Shown here piece by piece: positions 17,498 to 26,095 of a stretch of 48,037 bases of DNA. How positions within the stretch are numbered: the first letter of the stretch is position 1; each line of letters opens with the position of its first letter. The stretch lies in contig JAEDJA010000018.1 in the NCBI GenBank assembly GCA_016296575.1, positions 1-48,037 on the forward strand, read 5' to 3'. The notes beneath the pieces were generated by a model that was not told the DNA's origin, searched no databases, and saw only the letters and a list, made by a program, of their open reading frames with translations. This stretch comes from Treponema sp. Lineage in GTDB: Bacteria > Spirochaetota > Spirochaetia > Treponematales > Treponemataceae. The position numbers were made by a program, and so were the translations under genes.

Positions 17498-18772
17498 ATG
17501 TTTATGAAAATATTAATTATTAGTTATTCTGATAAAGGTGGTGGAGCTGCTGCTGGTGCAGTCAGGCTTTGTGAGGCTTTGAATAAGGCTGGTGTGACAG
17601 CTCATATTGGGGTGCCATATGTACGGTCTGATAATCCATATGTAGTCGAATTAGGAAGAAAACGAACTTTCTTTCTCCGTGTAAAAGATCGTCTTTCCAG
17701 AGATTACGAAAAGCTTGTTATGAGACGATTTAAGTCATCGAATACTATTCTTCATTCATTGAATCGATTTTCGCTTATTGATGTAGATCTGATTAACAAT
17801 AGTGACTATGACTTAGTAAACCTTCACTGGATTTGTGGTAATACATTGTCTGCTCGTGATATAGCTAGAATCAAAAAGCCTGTTGTATGGACAATGCATG
17901 ATTCATGGCCTGCATGTGGTGCTGAACATCACCCAAATGTTCTTGAAGGTGATGAAAGGTACAAAAGTATCTATACTAGGAAAAACAAACCTGTTTCAAC
18001 AAAAGGACCTGATATTTGTAGAAAAGTGTGGAGAAATAAATACAAATATCTTCATGATTATCCAATAAACTTTTCAGCTCCATCGAATTGGGAAGCTCAG
18101 ATTCTTCGGGATTCCAGTCTTTTTGGTCATAGAGAATGTCGAGCTATTCCCAATTTGATAGATTCAAGTATATTTAAACCTCTTGCTTTTCAGGAGAAGA
18201 ATTTCTTAAGAACTTTATATGGGCTGTCGGAGTCTAAAACTACTCTTTGCTTTGGCGCCGCTGATGATTTTACAAATAAGAACTCTATAAAAGGAGCTTA
18301 TTATCTAATTGAGGTTTTGAAACTTCTTCAAAATAAAGACCAGTTTCAGCTTATAGTGTTTGGCAGTGCAAGTAATGATTTTGAAAAAGAAGTGGGTATA
18401 AAAACATTGTTTACAGGGTTTCAGACAAATCCTTTTGTACTGAGCAATTTTTATGCAATGAGTGATATATTCCTTTGTCCTTCCATTGTTGAGAATCTAC
18501 CGTTTACTTGTCTTGAAAGTATTTGTTGTGGTCTTGCTGTGGTTGCTTTTAATCAGGGGGGAGTACCGGATATCATCGAGCATAAAAGAAATGGTTATCT
18601 TGCTGAATGTTATAGCATAGAAGATTTTATGCATGGAATAGAATATTGTGTAAATAATCTTTCGGCATTGCAGTCTTATTCCCACAGTAAGGCAATAAGA
18701 GACTTTGATTCAGAAGAAACAGTAAAGAAATATATTGATTATTTTGAAGAAGTAATAGGAAAAACTAAGTAG
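17498..18772 (+). CDS. Glycosyltransferase family 4
   Basis: This GT-B transferase opens with ILIISYSDKGGGAAAGAVRL, the glycine-rich loop. It has VNLHWICGNTLS and WTMHDSWPACGAEHHP in the acceptor domain, and LCPSIVENLPFTCLESICCG (EX7E motif) in the donor domain. The subgroup with the MHDSW and heavily charged insert occurs in exopolysaccharide clusters. Two in-frame starts are possible, ATG at 17498 and ATG at 17504; the second gives the usual MKILIISYSD opening. It is 2 nt after the acyltransferase/deacetylase and 1 nt before the next gene, so translation is probably coupled. Confidence 0.85.
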   Translation: MFMKILIISYSDKGGGAAAGAVRLCEALNKAGVTAHIGVPYVRSDNPYVVELGRKRTFFLRVKDRLSRDYEKLVMRRFKSSNTILHSLNRFSLIDVDLINNSDYDLVNLHWICGNTLSARDIARIKKPVVWTMHDSWPACGAEHHPNVLEGDERYKSIYTRKNKPVSTKGPDICRKVWRNKYKYLHDYPINFSAPSNWEAQILRDSSLFGHRECRAIPNLIDSSIFKPLAFQEKNFLRTLYGLSESKTTLCFGAADDFTNKNSIKGAYYLIEVLKLLQNKDQFQLIVFGSASNDFEKEVGIKTLFTGFQTNPFVLSNFYAMSDIFLCPSIVENLPFTCLESICCGLAVVAFNQGGVPDIIEHKRNGYLAECYSIEDFMHGIEYCVNNLSALQSYSHSKAIRDFDSEETVKKYIDYFEEVIGKTK

Positions 18773-18773
18773 C

Positions 18774-19691
18774 ATGCCCCCAATCTCCGTAATCATCCCA
18801 GTGTACAAAGTTGAACAATTCCTGGGAGACTGCATAAAATCTCTTCTTTCTCAGACCTTTAGCGATTATGAAATTATTCTGGTAGATGACGGTTCTCCAG
18901 ACAATTCAGGCTCCCTTTGCGATAAGTACGCTGCCTCAGATTCCAGAATTAAGGTTTTTCATAAGGAAAATGGGGGAGTAAGTTCTGCAAGAAACAAGGG
19001 AATTGAGGTTTCGGAAGGTGAGTGGATCTGTTTTGTGGATAGCGACGACTGGGTAGAACCTGAATATCTTGAGTTATTGTATCAGACTGCTGTTGAAAAT
19101 AAGGCCGATGTTTCTGTCTGCGGATTTGTGGGTGCAGAAAAAATAAAACTAAAAACATTTACCGGGACTGATGCCTGTGTTTCTGTGTTCAGTCAGAAAG
19201 GATTTGGCGGATATTCACCTTTAAAACTAATCAGGGCCGATCTATTAAAATGTGGGGAGCAGCTTCGTTATAATGAAAAATACCGCTATCTTGAAGATTC
19301 TGAGTTTTTTCTCCGTTTATTCAAAAAATGCCGTAAAGTAGTATGGAATAATTATCCGCTTTATCATTATCGGGAAAACACTTCCAGCGTTACTCAGCAA
19401 AAAACGAACATGGAACTTGTGAATCATGCCTTTGATGTAATGCGAAATATTCTGGAAGTTGAACCAAACCGTAAAATTAGAACTGCAGTGCGCATGGAAT
19501 ACTTAAATTTTGAATTCGGGCTGATTCTTGCAGATTACAGAAGCGGGGAATTTTCTGCCGATTTTCATGTGTGGCTTTCCGATCTCAAAAAAAATCTTTT
19601 TCCAATCTTGCTTAATTCTGGCGTAAAGTCAAAGCGAAAACTAGCTGTTCTTCTTATGGTGATTTGTCCAAAACTTCTTATCCGAATGTAG
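18774..19691 (+). CDS. Glycosyltransferase family 2
   Basis: This inverting GT-A enzyme has the standard order ISVIIPVYKVEQFLGDCI, ILVDDGSPDNSG, NGGVSSARNKGIE and CFVDSDDWVEPEY. A downstream LEDSEFFLRLFKKC motif contributes the catalytic-base region. Length (305) is normal. It begins 1 nt after the preceding stop. It is visibly richer in GC than the AT-rich GT4 and deacetylase genes before it, and belongs to the set of related GT2 genes in this locus (9932, 18774, 21481, 23603, 31078). Sugar specificity is unknown. Confidence 0.88.
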   Translation: MPPISVIIPVYKVEQFLGDCIKSLLSQTFSDYEIILVDDGSPDNSGSLCDKYAASDSRIKVFHKENGGVSSARNKGIEVSEGEWICFVDSDDWVEPEYLELLYQTAVENKADVSVCGFVGAEKIKLKTFTGTDACVSVFSQKGFGGYSPLKLIRADLLKCGEQLRYNEKYRYLEDSEFFLRLFKKCRKVVWNNYPLYHYRENTSSVTQQKTNMELVNHAFDVMRNILEVEPNRKIRTAVRMEYLNFEFGLILADYRSGEFSADFHVWLSDLKKNLFPILLNSGVKSKRKLAVLLMVICPKLLIRM

Positions 19692-19711
19692 TTTTTTACC
19701 CAAAAAGGCAT

Positions 19712-19717
19712 TATAAT
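19712..19717 (+). promoter_or_regulatory. -10 box placing transcription start at the ATG
   Basis: TATAAT ends 6 nt before the ATG at 19724, so +1 would fall on the start codon. There is no recognisable -35 and no Shine-Dalgarno. The box lies in the 32-nt gap after the previous stop. Confidence 0.4.
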
Positions 19718-19723
19718 ATCATT

Positions 19724-21481
19724 ATGTTTTCTATTGTAATACCTACTTATAAGCGCGATGAAGATTTGGAAGAATGTCTTAAGTCAATCCGCGAAAATTC
19801 AACCGACAAAAATATTGAAGTGATTGTTCTTCATGGTGGGTTTGACTCAACTGCTGCTGTCTGTGAAAAATACGGGGCCCTTTCTGTTCTTGATCATGCC
19901 CGGGAAAATGGAAAACGAGTAAAAAGTCTTTGGGCCATTATCAATGACGGCATTAAAATGGCAAAAAGCCAGTATGTTCTTTATCTGAACGACGACTGCC
20001 TTGTAATGCCAGGCTGGGACACCATCTGTGCAAAATACTTCGAAGATAAAAAAACTGGCCTTCTTGTATGCCGTGCAAAAGGAATTGGCCAGGATCCAAA
20101 TTTCCGTATCATCAGAACATTTTTTTTTGATTATCCTTGTGCAAACTATGCCATAATAAATAAAGAAACCGGTATTTTATTTGATGAACATTATAACTGG
20201 TATTGTGCTGATGCTGATTATCCTCTTGAACTTGCATATCGTACCGATTACAGAATTGTTGAATCAACAGAAGATTTGGTTATTCATAATCACAAAATTG
20301 ATGAGAACCGTTTAGAGCATGATTCTTCTCCACATGTTCGTCTTGATGAAAACTATCATTTTAAGAAGTGGGCATATTTTAAGAGAGTAAATAATCGGGT
20401 TGTAAAAATGAATGTTGTAGAAATGTTCATTAAGATTGTAAAATCATGTATAAAAAAAGTACTCCGACCTTTTTATCGAATTGCAAAAAAAATCCCTGAT
20501 AGCGTTATTTATCTTCGTGATATGATCAGATACCCTTTTGAAAAACGTATTACTTATAATGTTTATGGGTATTCAGCAAATAAGGATTATGTAAAAAATT
20601 ATATATTTCTTGATTTCTTTCCAATTGATAGAAAAAATTTTGTTCTTTCCACTTTTCATCCAAAAATCCAGTTTTTTGAACCATCCTCTAATAATTTAAA
20701 ACTCATAAAACGAAAAACCAATCAGATGAAAATCTTTATTACAGGTGAATGCCTTCATTCGTCTGTTGTTCCTACAGCTAAACTCTATGAAGGAAATATG
20801 ATTGACGATGTAGATATTTCTCTTGGATTCGATTTTATTTCAGCAGATAACTATATCCGATATCCTTTTTGGTTATGGACTTGTTTTTCTCCTACAAGAG
20901 ATAAAAGTGTAATCAAGTCAAAAGTTGATCTGTTTAATTCTCGATCTTTCAATAAAACTAAGTTATGCGCTTTGATTTCCTCCCATGATAAAAGTGGAAT
21001 AAGGGGAAAACTAATGAATCATATTACCTCACTTGGGATTCCTGTAGATTCTGCTGGACGTTATGCCCATAATGATGACTCGCTTTCTACTGAGTTTTCT
21101 GACTCAAAAGAAAAATATCTTCAGCAGTATAAATTTAATCTTTGCCCCGAAAATGATGCTTATGAAGGATATGTAACAGAAAAAATCTTTGATTCACTAT
21201 GGAGCGGCTGTATTCCAATTTATCATGGAGGCGAAAAAACTCCAGAACCAATGGTACTGAATGAAGAGGCTTACATATTTTTTGATACCTTAAATCCATC
21301 CCCAGCTCTTGAATTGATAAAAGAACTTGCAAATGATGATGAGGCATACGCGAAATTTGTTTCAGCTCCAAAGCTGAAGGAAAGTGCCACTGATTACATT
21401 TATGACATCATGGACAGAACTTATCTATTATTTGAAAAAGTATTTTATAAATATTTTCCTGAGTTCAAGGGGAGAGAATAA
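19724..21481 (+). CDS. Fusion of GT2 glycosyltransferase and GT10 fucosyltransferase-like domain
   Basis: Residues about 1-230 form a GT-A domain (MFSIVIPTYKRDEDLEECL, then VIVLHGGFDSTAAV, then YVLYLNDDCLVMPGW). After a basic linker, residues about 330-570 match GT10. These include SLGIPVDSAGRYAHN and the donor block YKFNLCPENDAYEGYVTEKI, then DSLWSGCIPIYHGG. GT10 enzymes transfer L-fucose from GDP-fucose to GlcNAc/Glc-type acceptors. The open frame extends upstream to 19664, but that would overlap the previous gene. The ATG at 19724 starts directly at the GT fold and follows a TATAAT box, so I use it. The stop is shared (TAATG) with the next gene. Confidence 0.82.
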   Translation: MFSIVIPTYKRDEDLEECLKSIRENSTDKNIEVIVLHGGFDSTAAVCEKYGALSVLDHARENGKRVKSLWAIINDGIKMAKSQYVLYLNDDCLVMPGWDTICAKYFEDKKTGLLVCRAKGIGQDPNFRIIRTFFFDYPCANYAIINKETGILFDEHYNWYCADADYPLELAYRTDYRIVESTEDLVIHNHKIDENRLEHDSSPHVRLDENYHFKKWAYFKRVNNRVVKMNVVEMFIKIVKSCIKKVLRPFYRIAKKIPDSVIYLRDMIRYPFEKRITYNVYGYSANKDYVKNYIFLDFFPIDRKNFVLSTFHPKIQFFEPSSNNLKLIKRKTNQMKIFITGECLHSSVVPTAKLYEGNMIDDVDISLGFDFISADNYIRYPFWLWTCFSPTRDKSVIKSKVDLFNSRSFNKTKLCALISSHDKSGIRGKLMNHITSLGIPVDSAGRYAHNDDSLSTEFSDSKEKYLQQYKFNLCPENDAYEGYVTEKIFDSLWSGCIPIYHGGEKTPEPMVLNEEAYIFFDTLNPSPALELIKELANDDEAYAKFVSAPKLKESATDYIYDIMDRTYLLFEKVFYKYFPEFKGRE

Positions 21482-22416
21482 TGATATCCATTATAATTCC
21501 TGTTTATAATGATGAAAAATATATAAATCAGTGCTTGGATAGTGTTCTTAATCAGACATACACCGATTTTGAAGTTTTGTGTATGGATGATGGTTCTACG
21601 GATAATACTGTAGCATTAATAAAGGATTATTTAGCAAGAGATAAACGAATAAAACTATTTCAAAACAGCCACATGGGGCCTGGTTGGCAGCGTAATTATG
21701 GAATAGAAAGCTGTACTGGGGACTATGTTACATTTATGGATCACGATGATTTTGTAGATCCTACATGGCTTGAAAAACTCTACAAAACATTAACAGAGAA
21801 TAATGTTGATGTAGCATATTGTTGTAATCGTGAGTATTTTGAAGAAGAAAATCGGTTCCATAATTATTCATGGCCAGAAGAATTTACGACACCATTGATA
21901 GTAGACCTGAAAACAATACCCGAAGACTTGGTAAGTTATTGGTTTGCTCCATGGAGACGACTGGTAAGACGAGATTTTCTTATTGAACATGAAATCAGAT
22001 TTGCTGTTGGGAAATTTAAGTTTGATGATGTTCTTTTTACTGAAGAGCTGTTACTAAATGCAAAATCCTTAGCTTTTTGTAATGAAGTTTTGTATACGCA
22101 TAGAATGTTCCGCAGTTCAATTACCGGAACTGGAATGGTGAATAAAGATATTTATTTTGAACATTTTGATACCATAGACGAATTGTTAAAGTATTGCAAA
22201 TTACATGATCTTGATCCTAAACCGATTTTAGTGAAAATGTTTAAATTTTTTAGTTTTTACCTAGGTTACGTCTCCTCAACCTACGAGTTTTACAAGCGAT
22301 TAAAAGCTATGGTGTACGAGAATCACTTGCCTTCTTCAATAAAACGAAAGTTATTTATTCAGAGATTAAAAATATTTAAACGAAAACTATATTCGGTAAT
22401 CAGGAAGGTAAAATGA
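21481..22416 (+). CDS. Glycosyltransferase family 2
   Basis: GT-A enzyme with ISIIIPVYNDEKYINQCL, CMDDGSTDNT, GPGWQRNYGIESCTGDYV and TFMDHDDFVDPTW, where the metal-binding motif reads DHDD. PWRRLVRRDFL and DDVLFTEELLLNAKS follow. It has a strong GGGGAGAGA Shine-Dalgarno inside the preceding gene, whose stop overlaps this start by one base. It overlaps the sulfotransferase-like gene by 4 nt. It is AT-rich compared with the next two genes. The sugar is unknown. Confidence 0.87.
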   Translation: MISIIIPVYNDEKYINQCLDSVLNQTYTDFEVLCMDDGSTDNTVALIKDYLARDKRIKLFQNSHMGPGWQRNYGIESCTGDYVTFMDHDDFVDPTWLEKLYKTLTENNVDVAYCCNREYFEEENRFHNYSWPEEFTTPLIVDLKTIPEDLVSYWFAPWRRLVRRDFLIEHEIRFAVGKFKFDDVLFTEELLLNAKSLAFCNEVLYTHRMFRSSITGTGMVNKDIYFEHFDTIDELLKYCKLHDLDPKPILVKMFKFFSFYLGYVSSTYEFYKRLKAMVYENHLPSSIKRKLFIQRLKIFKRKLYSVIRKVK

Positions 22417-23621
22417 CAATTCTTACATCAACCGGTTACGGATGTTCTGGTTCTAGTGCCGCTACAGATTTTTTCTCAGAATTTAACAATGTTCAGGTAG
22501 TGCCAAACAGTTTTGAATGTACCTTTCTTCATGAAACTGACGGGCTTTATGATCTTGAAAAAGCAGTGGAAGAAGGGCACCGGCTTAAAGTGGATCTTGC
22601 TGTAAAACGCTTTATTGCACTTTCTAAAGATTTTCAGAAAAGTAAGCATGCGGTGTATTTTGACGGACATTTTCTGGAATACACATATCAATTTCTTGAA
22701 AAAGCCATAGGATGTAAATGGAACGGCTGGTGGCACAGGGCTTTTGAAACTTCACCATTGTCAAAAAAACAGACTCTTGTTGCCGAAATTACAGCAAAAA
22801 AATACGACGCCCGTGTAAAATCTTCTTCCTATGCACTTTTTGAAAATGATTCCTGGATGCCTTCTTATCTTCCACCTGTGGATCAGTACTATGAATGTGA
22901 CCTTGAAAACTTTCGAAAAGAGGCAAAGACCTATGTAATGAGCCTTATGAATCTTCTAAATAAAGAAAATAAGGATTTCCTTCTGGTAGACCAGTTGCTT
23001 CCACCAATTCATGCAGACCATTATTTTCATTATTTTGACAGCATTAAGGTGGTGGTGGTTGACCGTGATCCCCGGGATTATTATCTTTGTAACAATCTTT
23101 TCTGGGTATCGCGTTTTATTCCGACAGAAGATCTTTCCACTTATATTTCCTGGTACAAAAAAACAAGAGAAGCTACAGTGGAAAGTCAGGGGGTGAAAAG
23201 GGTTTATCTTGAAGAGCTCATCTATAATTATGAAAAAACAACGGCAGACCTCAGGGCATTTGCAGGATTAAAGGAAATCAATCAGACTGAAAAAGGTGAG
23301 CATCTTGTGCCGGAAAAAAGCCGACGCAATACAAGACTGTTTGAAAAATATACGGATTACAAAGAAGATGTGGAAACAATTGCATGTCAGCTTTCACCAT
23401 GGCTCTATGATTATTCCACGGCAGATTCTTCCCTTATGGAAAAACTTAATTCACCTGTAGAAATTCCGCGAGCAATGGATATTCTTTTGGAATGCGATGA
23501 ATATTATCGTAAGCAAAAAATCAGTCTGTCCTTATTGATTTTGGCATTTAAAAAGAAAATCTATAAAATACTTCGTCCCGTTTACAGAAAGGTAAAAAAG
23601 ATATGCCAAAATATTCGTTAA
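22413..23621 (+). CDS. Sulfotransferase-like protein
   Basis: Sulfotransferases move sulfate from PAPS to an acceptor hydroxyl. The N-terminus ILTSTGYGCSGSSAATDFF (residues 3-21) looks like the 5'-phosphosulfate-binding loop. Around residues 210-222 VVVVDRDPRDYYL matches the 3'-phosphate-binding strand and helix, followed by a RFIPTEDLSTYISWYK helix and VYLEELIYNYEKT, as in carbohydrate sulfotransferases. At 402 residues it carries an extra middle region, so a more distant P-loop family is possible. An AGGAAGGT Shine-Dalgarno is ideal. It overlaps the GT2 genes on both sides (4 nt and 19 nt), so it is an integral part of the glycan operon. No PAPS-synthesis genes are in the window. Confidence 0.72.
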   Translation: MTILTSTGYGCSGSSAATDFFSEFNNVQVVPNSFECTFLHETDGLYDLEKAVEEGHRLKVDLAVKRFIALSKDFQKSKHAVYFDGHFLEYTYQFLEKAIGCKWNGWWHRAFETSPLSKKQTLVAEITAKKYDARVKSSSYALFENDSWMPSYLPPVDQYYECDLENFRKEAKTYVMSLMNLLNKENKDFLLVDQLLPPIHADHYFHYFDSIKVVVVDRDPRDYYLCNNLFWVSRFIPTEDLSTYISWYKKTREATVESQGVKRVYLEELIYNYEKTTADLRAFAGLKEINQTEKGEHLVPEKSRRNTRLFEKYTDYKEDVETIACQLSPWLYDYSTADSSLMEKLNSPVEIPRAMDILLECDEYYRKQKISLSLLILAFKKKIYKILRPVYRKVKKICQNIR

Positions 23622-24529
23622 TAATTCCAGTTTACAATGCAGAAAAATATTTGACCTCTCTTTTTATTCAGCTTGATTCAATTTCTTATGCTGATAAGGA
23701 GATTATTTTTGTTAATGACGGTTCCACCGACAATTCAAAAGAACTTCTGGAAAAATACGCAGAAGGTAAAAATGTAAAGGTTATAACTAAAGAAAACGGT
23801 GGCCCTGGTCTTGCAAGAAACACTGGCTTTGAAAATGCGTCAGGTGATTATATCTGGTTTATTGATGCTGATGACAAAATTAATCCAGTTACCTTTACAG
23901 AATATGAACAAATAATTTCAGAATACCCAGATGTAGAAATACTCTGCCACAAATTTCTTTCTTTTAGTAATCCTGATAATTTTTCTTTCCCTGTTCAGGA
24001 GCATCCTGCCTGGCGAAAAATCTCGAATCGTTTTGCAATGCATAATACTTCTTTTGCTCCATGGACCAGAGTCTATAAACGGGGCTTTCTTTATGAAAAC
24101 AGTTTTTCTTTTCCAAAGTCTTCTTTTGCAGAAGATGTAGCAGTAACTGTTGAAATGTGCTGCAAGGCAAAATGCATCGTATATTCAGATTTGATTTCAT
24201 ATGGATATTACCTGAACCCAAAAAGCATTTCTAATTCAAAAGTTGATCGTTACGAAAAAGATATGCTGATTTCGACACAGCGAATGAAGGATGTAATGGC
24301 TCAAAATCCTCTTTACCATGATGACATTGAATGGATAATGTACTATCACACAAGAGATTTTCTGAAAAAACTTCAGAATACTGGAAAAACCAGCCAGGAG
24401 CTTCAGAAAATTATAGATGAAGTGTCCCTTGATTATAATGTTTACGGTCGTATGGCTCAGAGTTACGAGAACAGCCGCTGGTATAAGCTTGGAGAAAAAC
24501 TGCGCAGAATTATAAAACGTATTCATTAA
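23603..24529 (+). CDS. Glycosyltransferase family 2
   Basis: GT-A enzyme with YSLIIPVYNAEKYLTSLF, IFVNDGSTDNS, NGGPGLARNTGFENASGDY and WFIDADDKINPVTF. FAEDVAVTVEMCCKA is the later catalytic region. It starts 19 nt inside the sulfotransferase-like gene and has an AAAGG Shine-Dalgarno. Length (308) is normal. The 36-nt gap to the flippase is the largest in this part of the operon. Confidence 0.88.
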   Translation: MPKYSLIIPVYNAEKYLTSLFIQLDSISYADKEIIFVNDGSTDNSKELLEKYAEGKNVKVITKENGGPGLARNTGFENASGDYIWFIDADDKINPVTFTEYEQIISEYPDVEILCHKFLSFSNPDNFSFPVQEHPAWRKISNRFAMHNTSFAPWTRVYKRGFLYENSFSFPKSSFAEDVAVTVEMCCKAKCIVYSDLISYGYYLNPKSISNSKVDRYEKDMLISTQRMKDVMAQNPLYHDDIEWIMYYHTRDFLKKLQNTGKTSQELQKIIDEVSLDYNVYGRMAQSYENSRWYKLGEKLRRIIKRIH

Positions 24530-24565
24530 ATCAACAAAAAGTAATATACTGAAAAACAGGAACAA

Positions 24566-26095
24566 TTGATGGGAAGAAGTGATTATTCCAGAAAAAACAT
24601 TTTTACAGGACTCGTTAGCCGCGTTGGTATTTTGGTACTGACCTTTCTGGAACGAACTGTTCTTATTTACACACTTGGTATTGAATACACCGGGCTTTTC
24701 AATCTTTTTACTTCAGTTCTTACTCTTCTTGGATTTGCTGATCTTGGAATTGGTACGGCCCTTACTTATTACATGTACAAACCTATTGCTCAGAAGGATG
24801 ATGCAAAGGTTCGTGCCATTGTTGCCTTGTTCCGAAAGAGTTACATTATTATCGGATTTGTGACTTTTGCTATAGGTTTGTGCTGTCTGCCTTTTCTTCC
24901 ATACCTTGTAAAAGACAATACTGTTACCGATATCAATCTTTATGTTCTTTTCCTGATTTATCTTTTCAGAGCTGCAAGTAACTTGATGTTCGGTACCTAT
25001 AACATTGGTATTCTTACAGCTACACAACGTCTTGATATTTACAATAATATAATGATTGTTGTAAATGTCGTTGGAAAAACTCTGGATGTTATTATCCTGC
25101 TTTTCTTAAGAAACTATTATCTTTATATTCTTATTCTTCCTATTACAACACTTACCATTAACGGTTTTTGTATTCTGGCTTCAAAACGGGAATTTCCTCA
25201 GTATTATCCGGAAGGAAAACTTGAAAAATCTGATATCAATGAAATAAAAAGAAAGGTTGGTGGGGTAGTATTTCAGAAGCTTGGAACCCTGGTTATTTAT
25301 TACACAGATTCAATCATTATTTCTATATTCCTTGGCATTAAAGTCCTTGGTATTTACGGTGGCTACAATTATATCATTACAGCTTTGTATACAATTGTTA
25401 CCATGGTAATTACTTCTATAACTCCTTCCATTGGAAATAGCGTAGTTTTGGAAAGCTCCGAAAAGAATCTTCGTGATCTTAAAAAATTTCAGTTCCTTTA
25501 TGCATGGATTGTTGGCTGGTGTTTTGTTTGCCTTTTGTGTCTGTTTCAGCCGTTCATTGCACTTTGGCAGGGGGAAGAAAATATCTTTTCCAATGGCGTA
25601 ATGGTTGCTCTTTGTTTCTCATTTTATTTTTCAAAAATTGGGGAGCTTGTCTGGGGATACAGTGATGCAACCGGCCTTTGGTGGGAAACAAAATTTGTCC
25701 TTTTACTTTCAGCAATTTCAAAATTGGCAATTATGATTGTTTCTGTCCGTTTCTGGGGAATATATGGTGTTATTATATCTACCATTGCAACATTTATTCT
25801 GGTCAACATACCAATGTCTTCATACATTGTAATAAAAAAGCATTTTGGTACTACAAAGGACTGGATAATGTATCTGATAAAAAATATTTTCTACCTTGTA
25901 GTAACACTTGCAGCAAGTGCTCTTACTTACTGGATTACAACATATGTTCCTTTCAAAGGACTTATTCAGCTGGCAGTAAACCTTTTGATTTGCTTTGTTG
26001 TACCGAATATAATCTTCCTTCTTTGTTTCTTTAAGACAAAGGATTTTAAAAATGCTCTTGATTTTGTATTAAATCATCTGCCTTTTAGAAAATAA
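24566..26095 (+). CDS. wzx: Polysaccharide flippase (Wzx/MATE-like)
   Basis: This 509-residue integral membrane protein has about 14 hydrophobic segments. The N-terminus SRKNIFTGLVSRVGILVLTF with FLERTVLIYTLGIEYTGLF is characteristic of the PST family (Wzx). GFADLGIGTALTYYMYKPIA is also typical. It should flip undecaprenyl-diphosphate-linked repeat units across the inner membrane for assembly by a Wzy polymerase, for which the EpsG-like protein at 33629 is a candidate. It has an AGGAAC Shine-Dalgarno. Its stop is immediately followed by the regulator's ATG. Coexistence with an orphan Wzt in the same locus is unusual. Confidence 0.9.
   Translation: MMGRSDYSRKNIFTGLVSRVGILVLTFLERTVLIYTLGIEYTGLFNLFTSVLTLLGFADLGIGTALTYYMYKPIAQKDDAKVRAIVALFRKSYIIIGFVTFAIGLCCLPFLPYLVKDNTVTDINLYVLFLIYLFRAASNLMFGTYNIGILTATQRLDIYNNIMIVVNVVGKTLDVIILLFLRNYYLYILILPITTLTINGFCILASKREFPQYYPEGKLEKSDINEIKRKVGGVVFQKLGTLVIYYTDSIIISIFLGIKVLGIYGGYNYIITALYTIVTMVITSITPSIGNSVVLESSEKNLRDLKKFQFLYAWIVGWCFVCLLCLFQPFIALWQGEENIFSNGVMVALCFSFYFSKIGELVWGYSDATGLWWETKFVLLLSAISKLAIMIVSVRFWGIYGVIISTIATFILVNIPMSSYIVIKKHFGTTKDWIMYLIKNIFYLVVTLAASALTYWITTYVPFKGLIQLAVNLLICFVVPNIIFLLCFFKTKDFKNALDFVLNHLPFRK

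Noticed and set aside
19664..19723. Upstream in-frame start for the GT2-GT10 fusion
   Set aside because: It would overlap the previous gene and adds a sequence with no GT features. The TATAAT box and fold start both support 19724.
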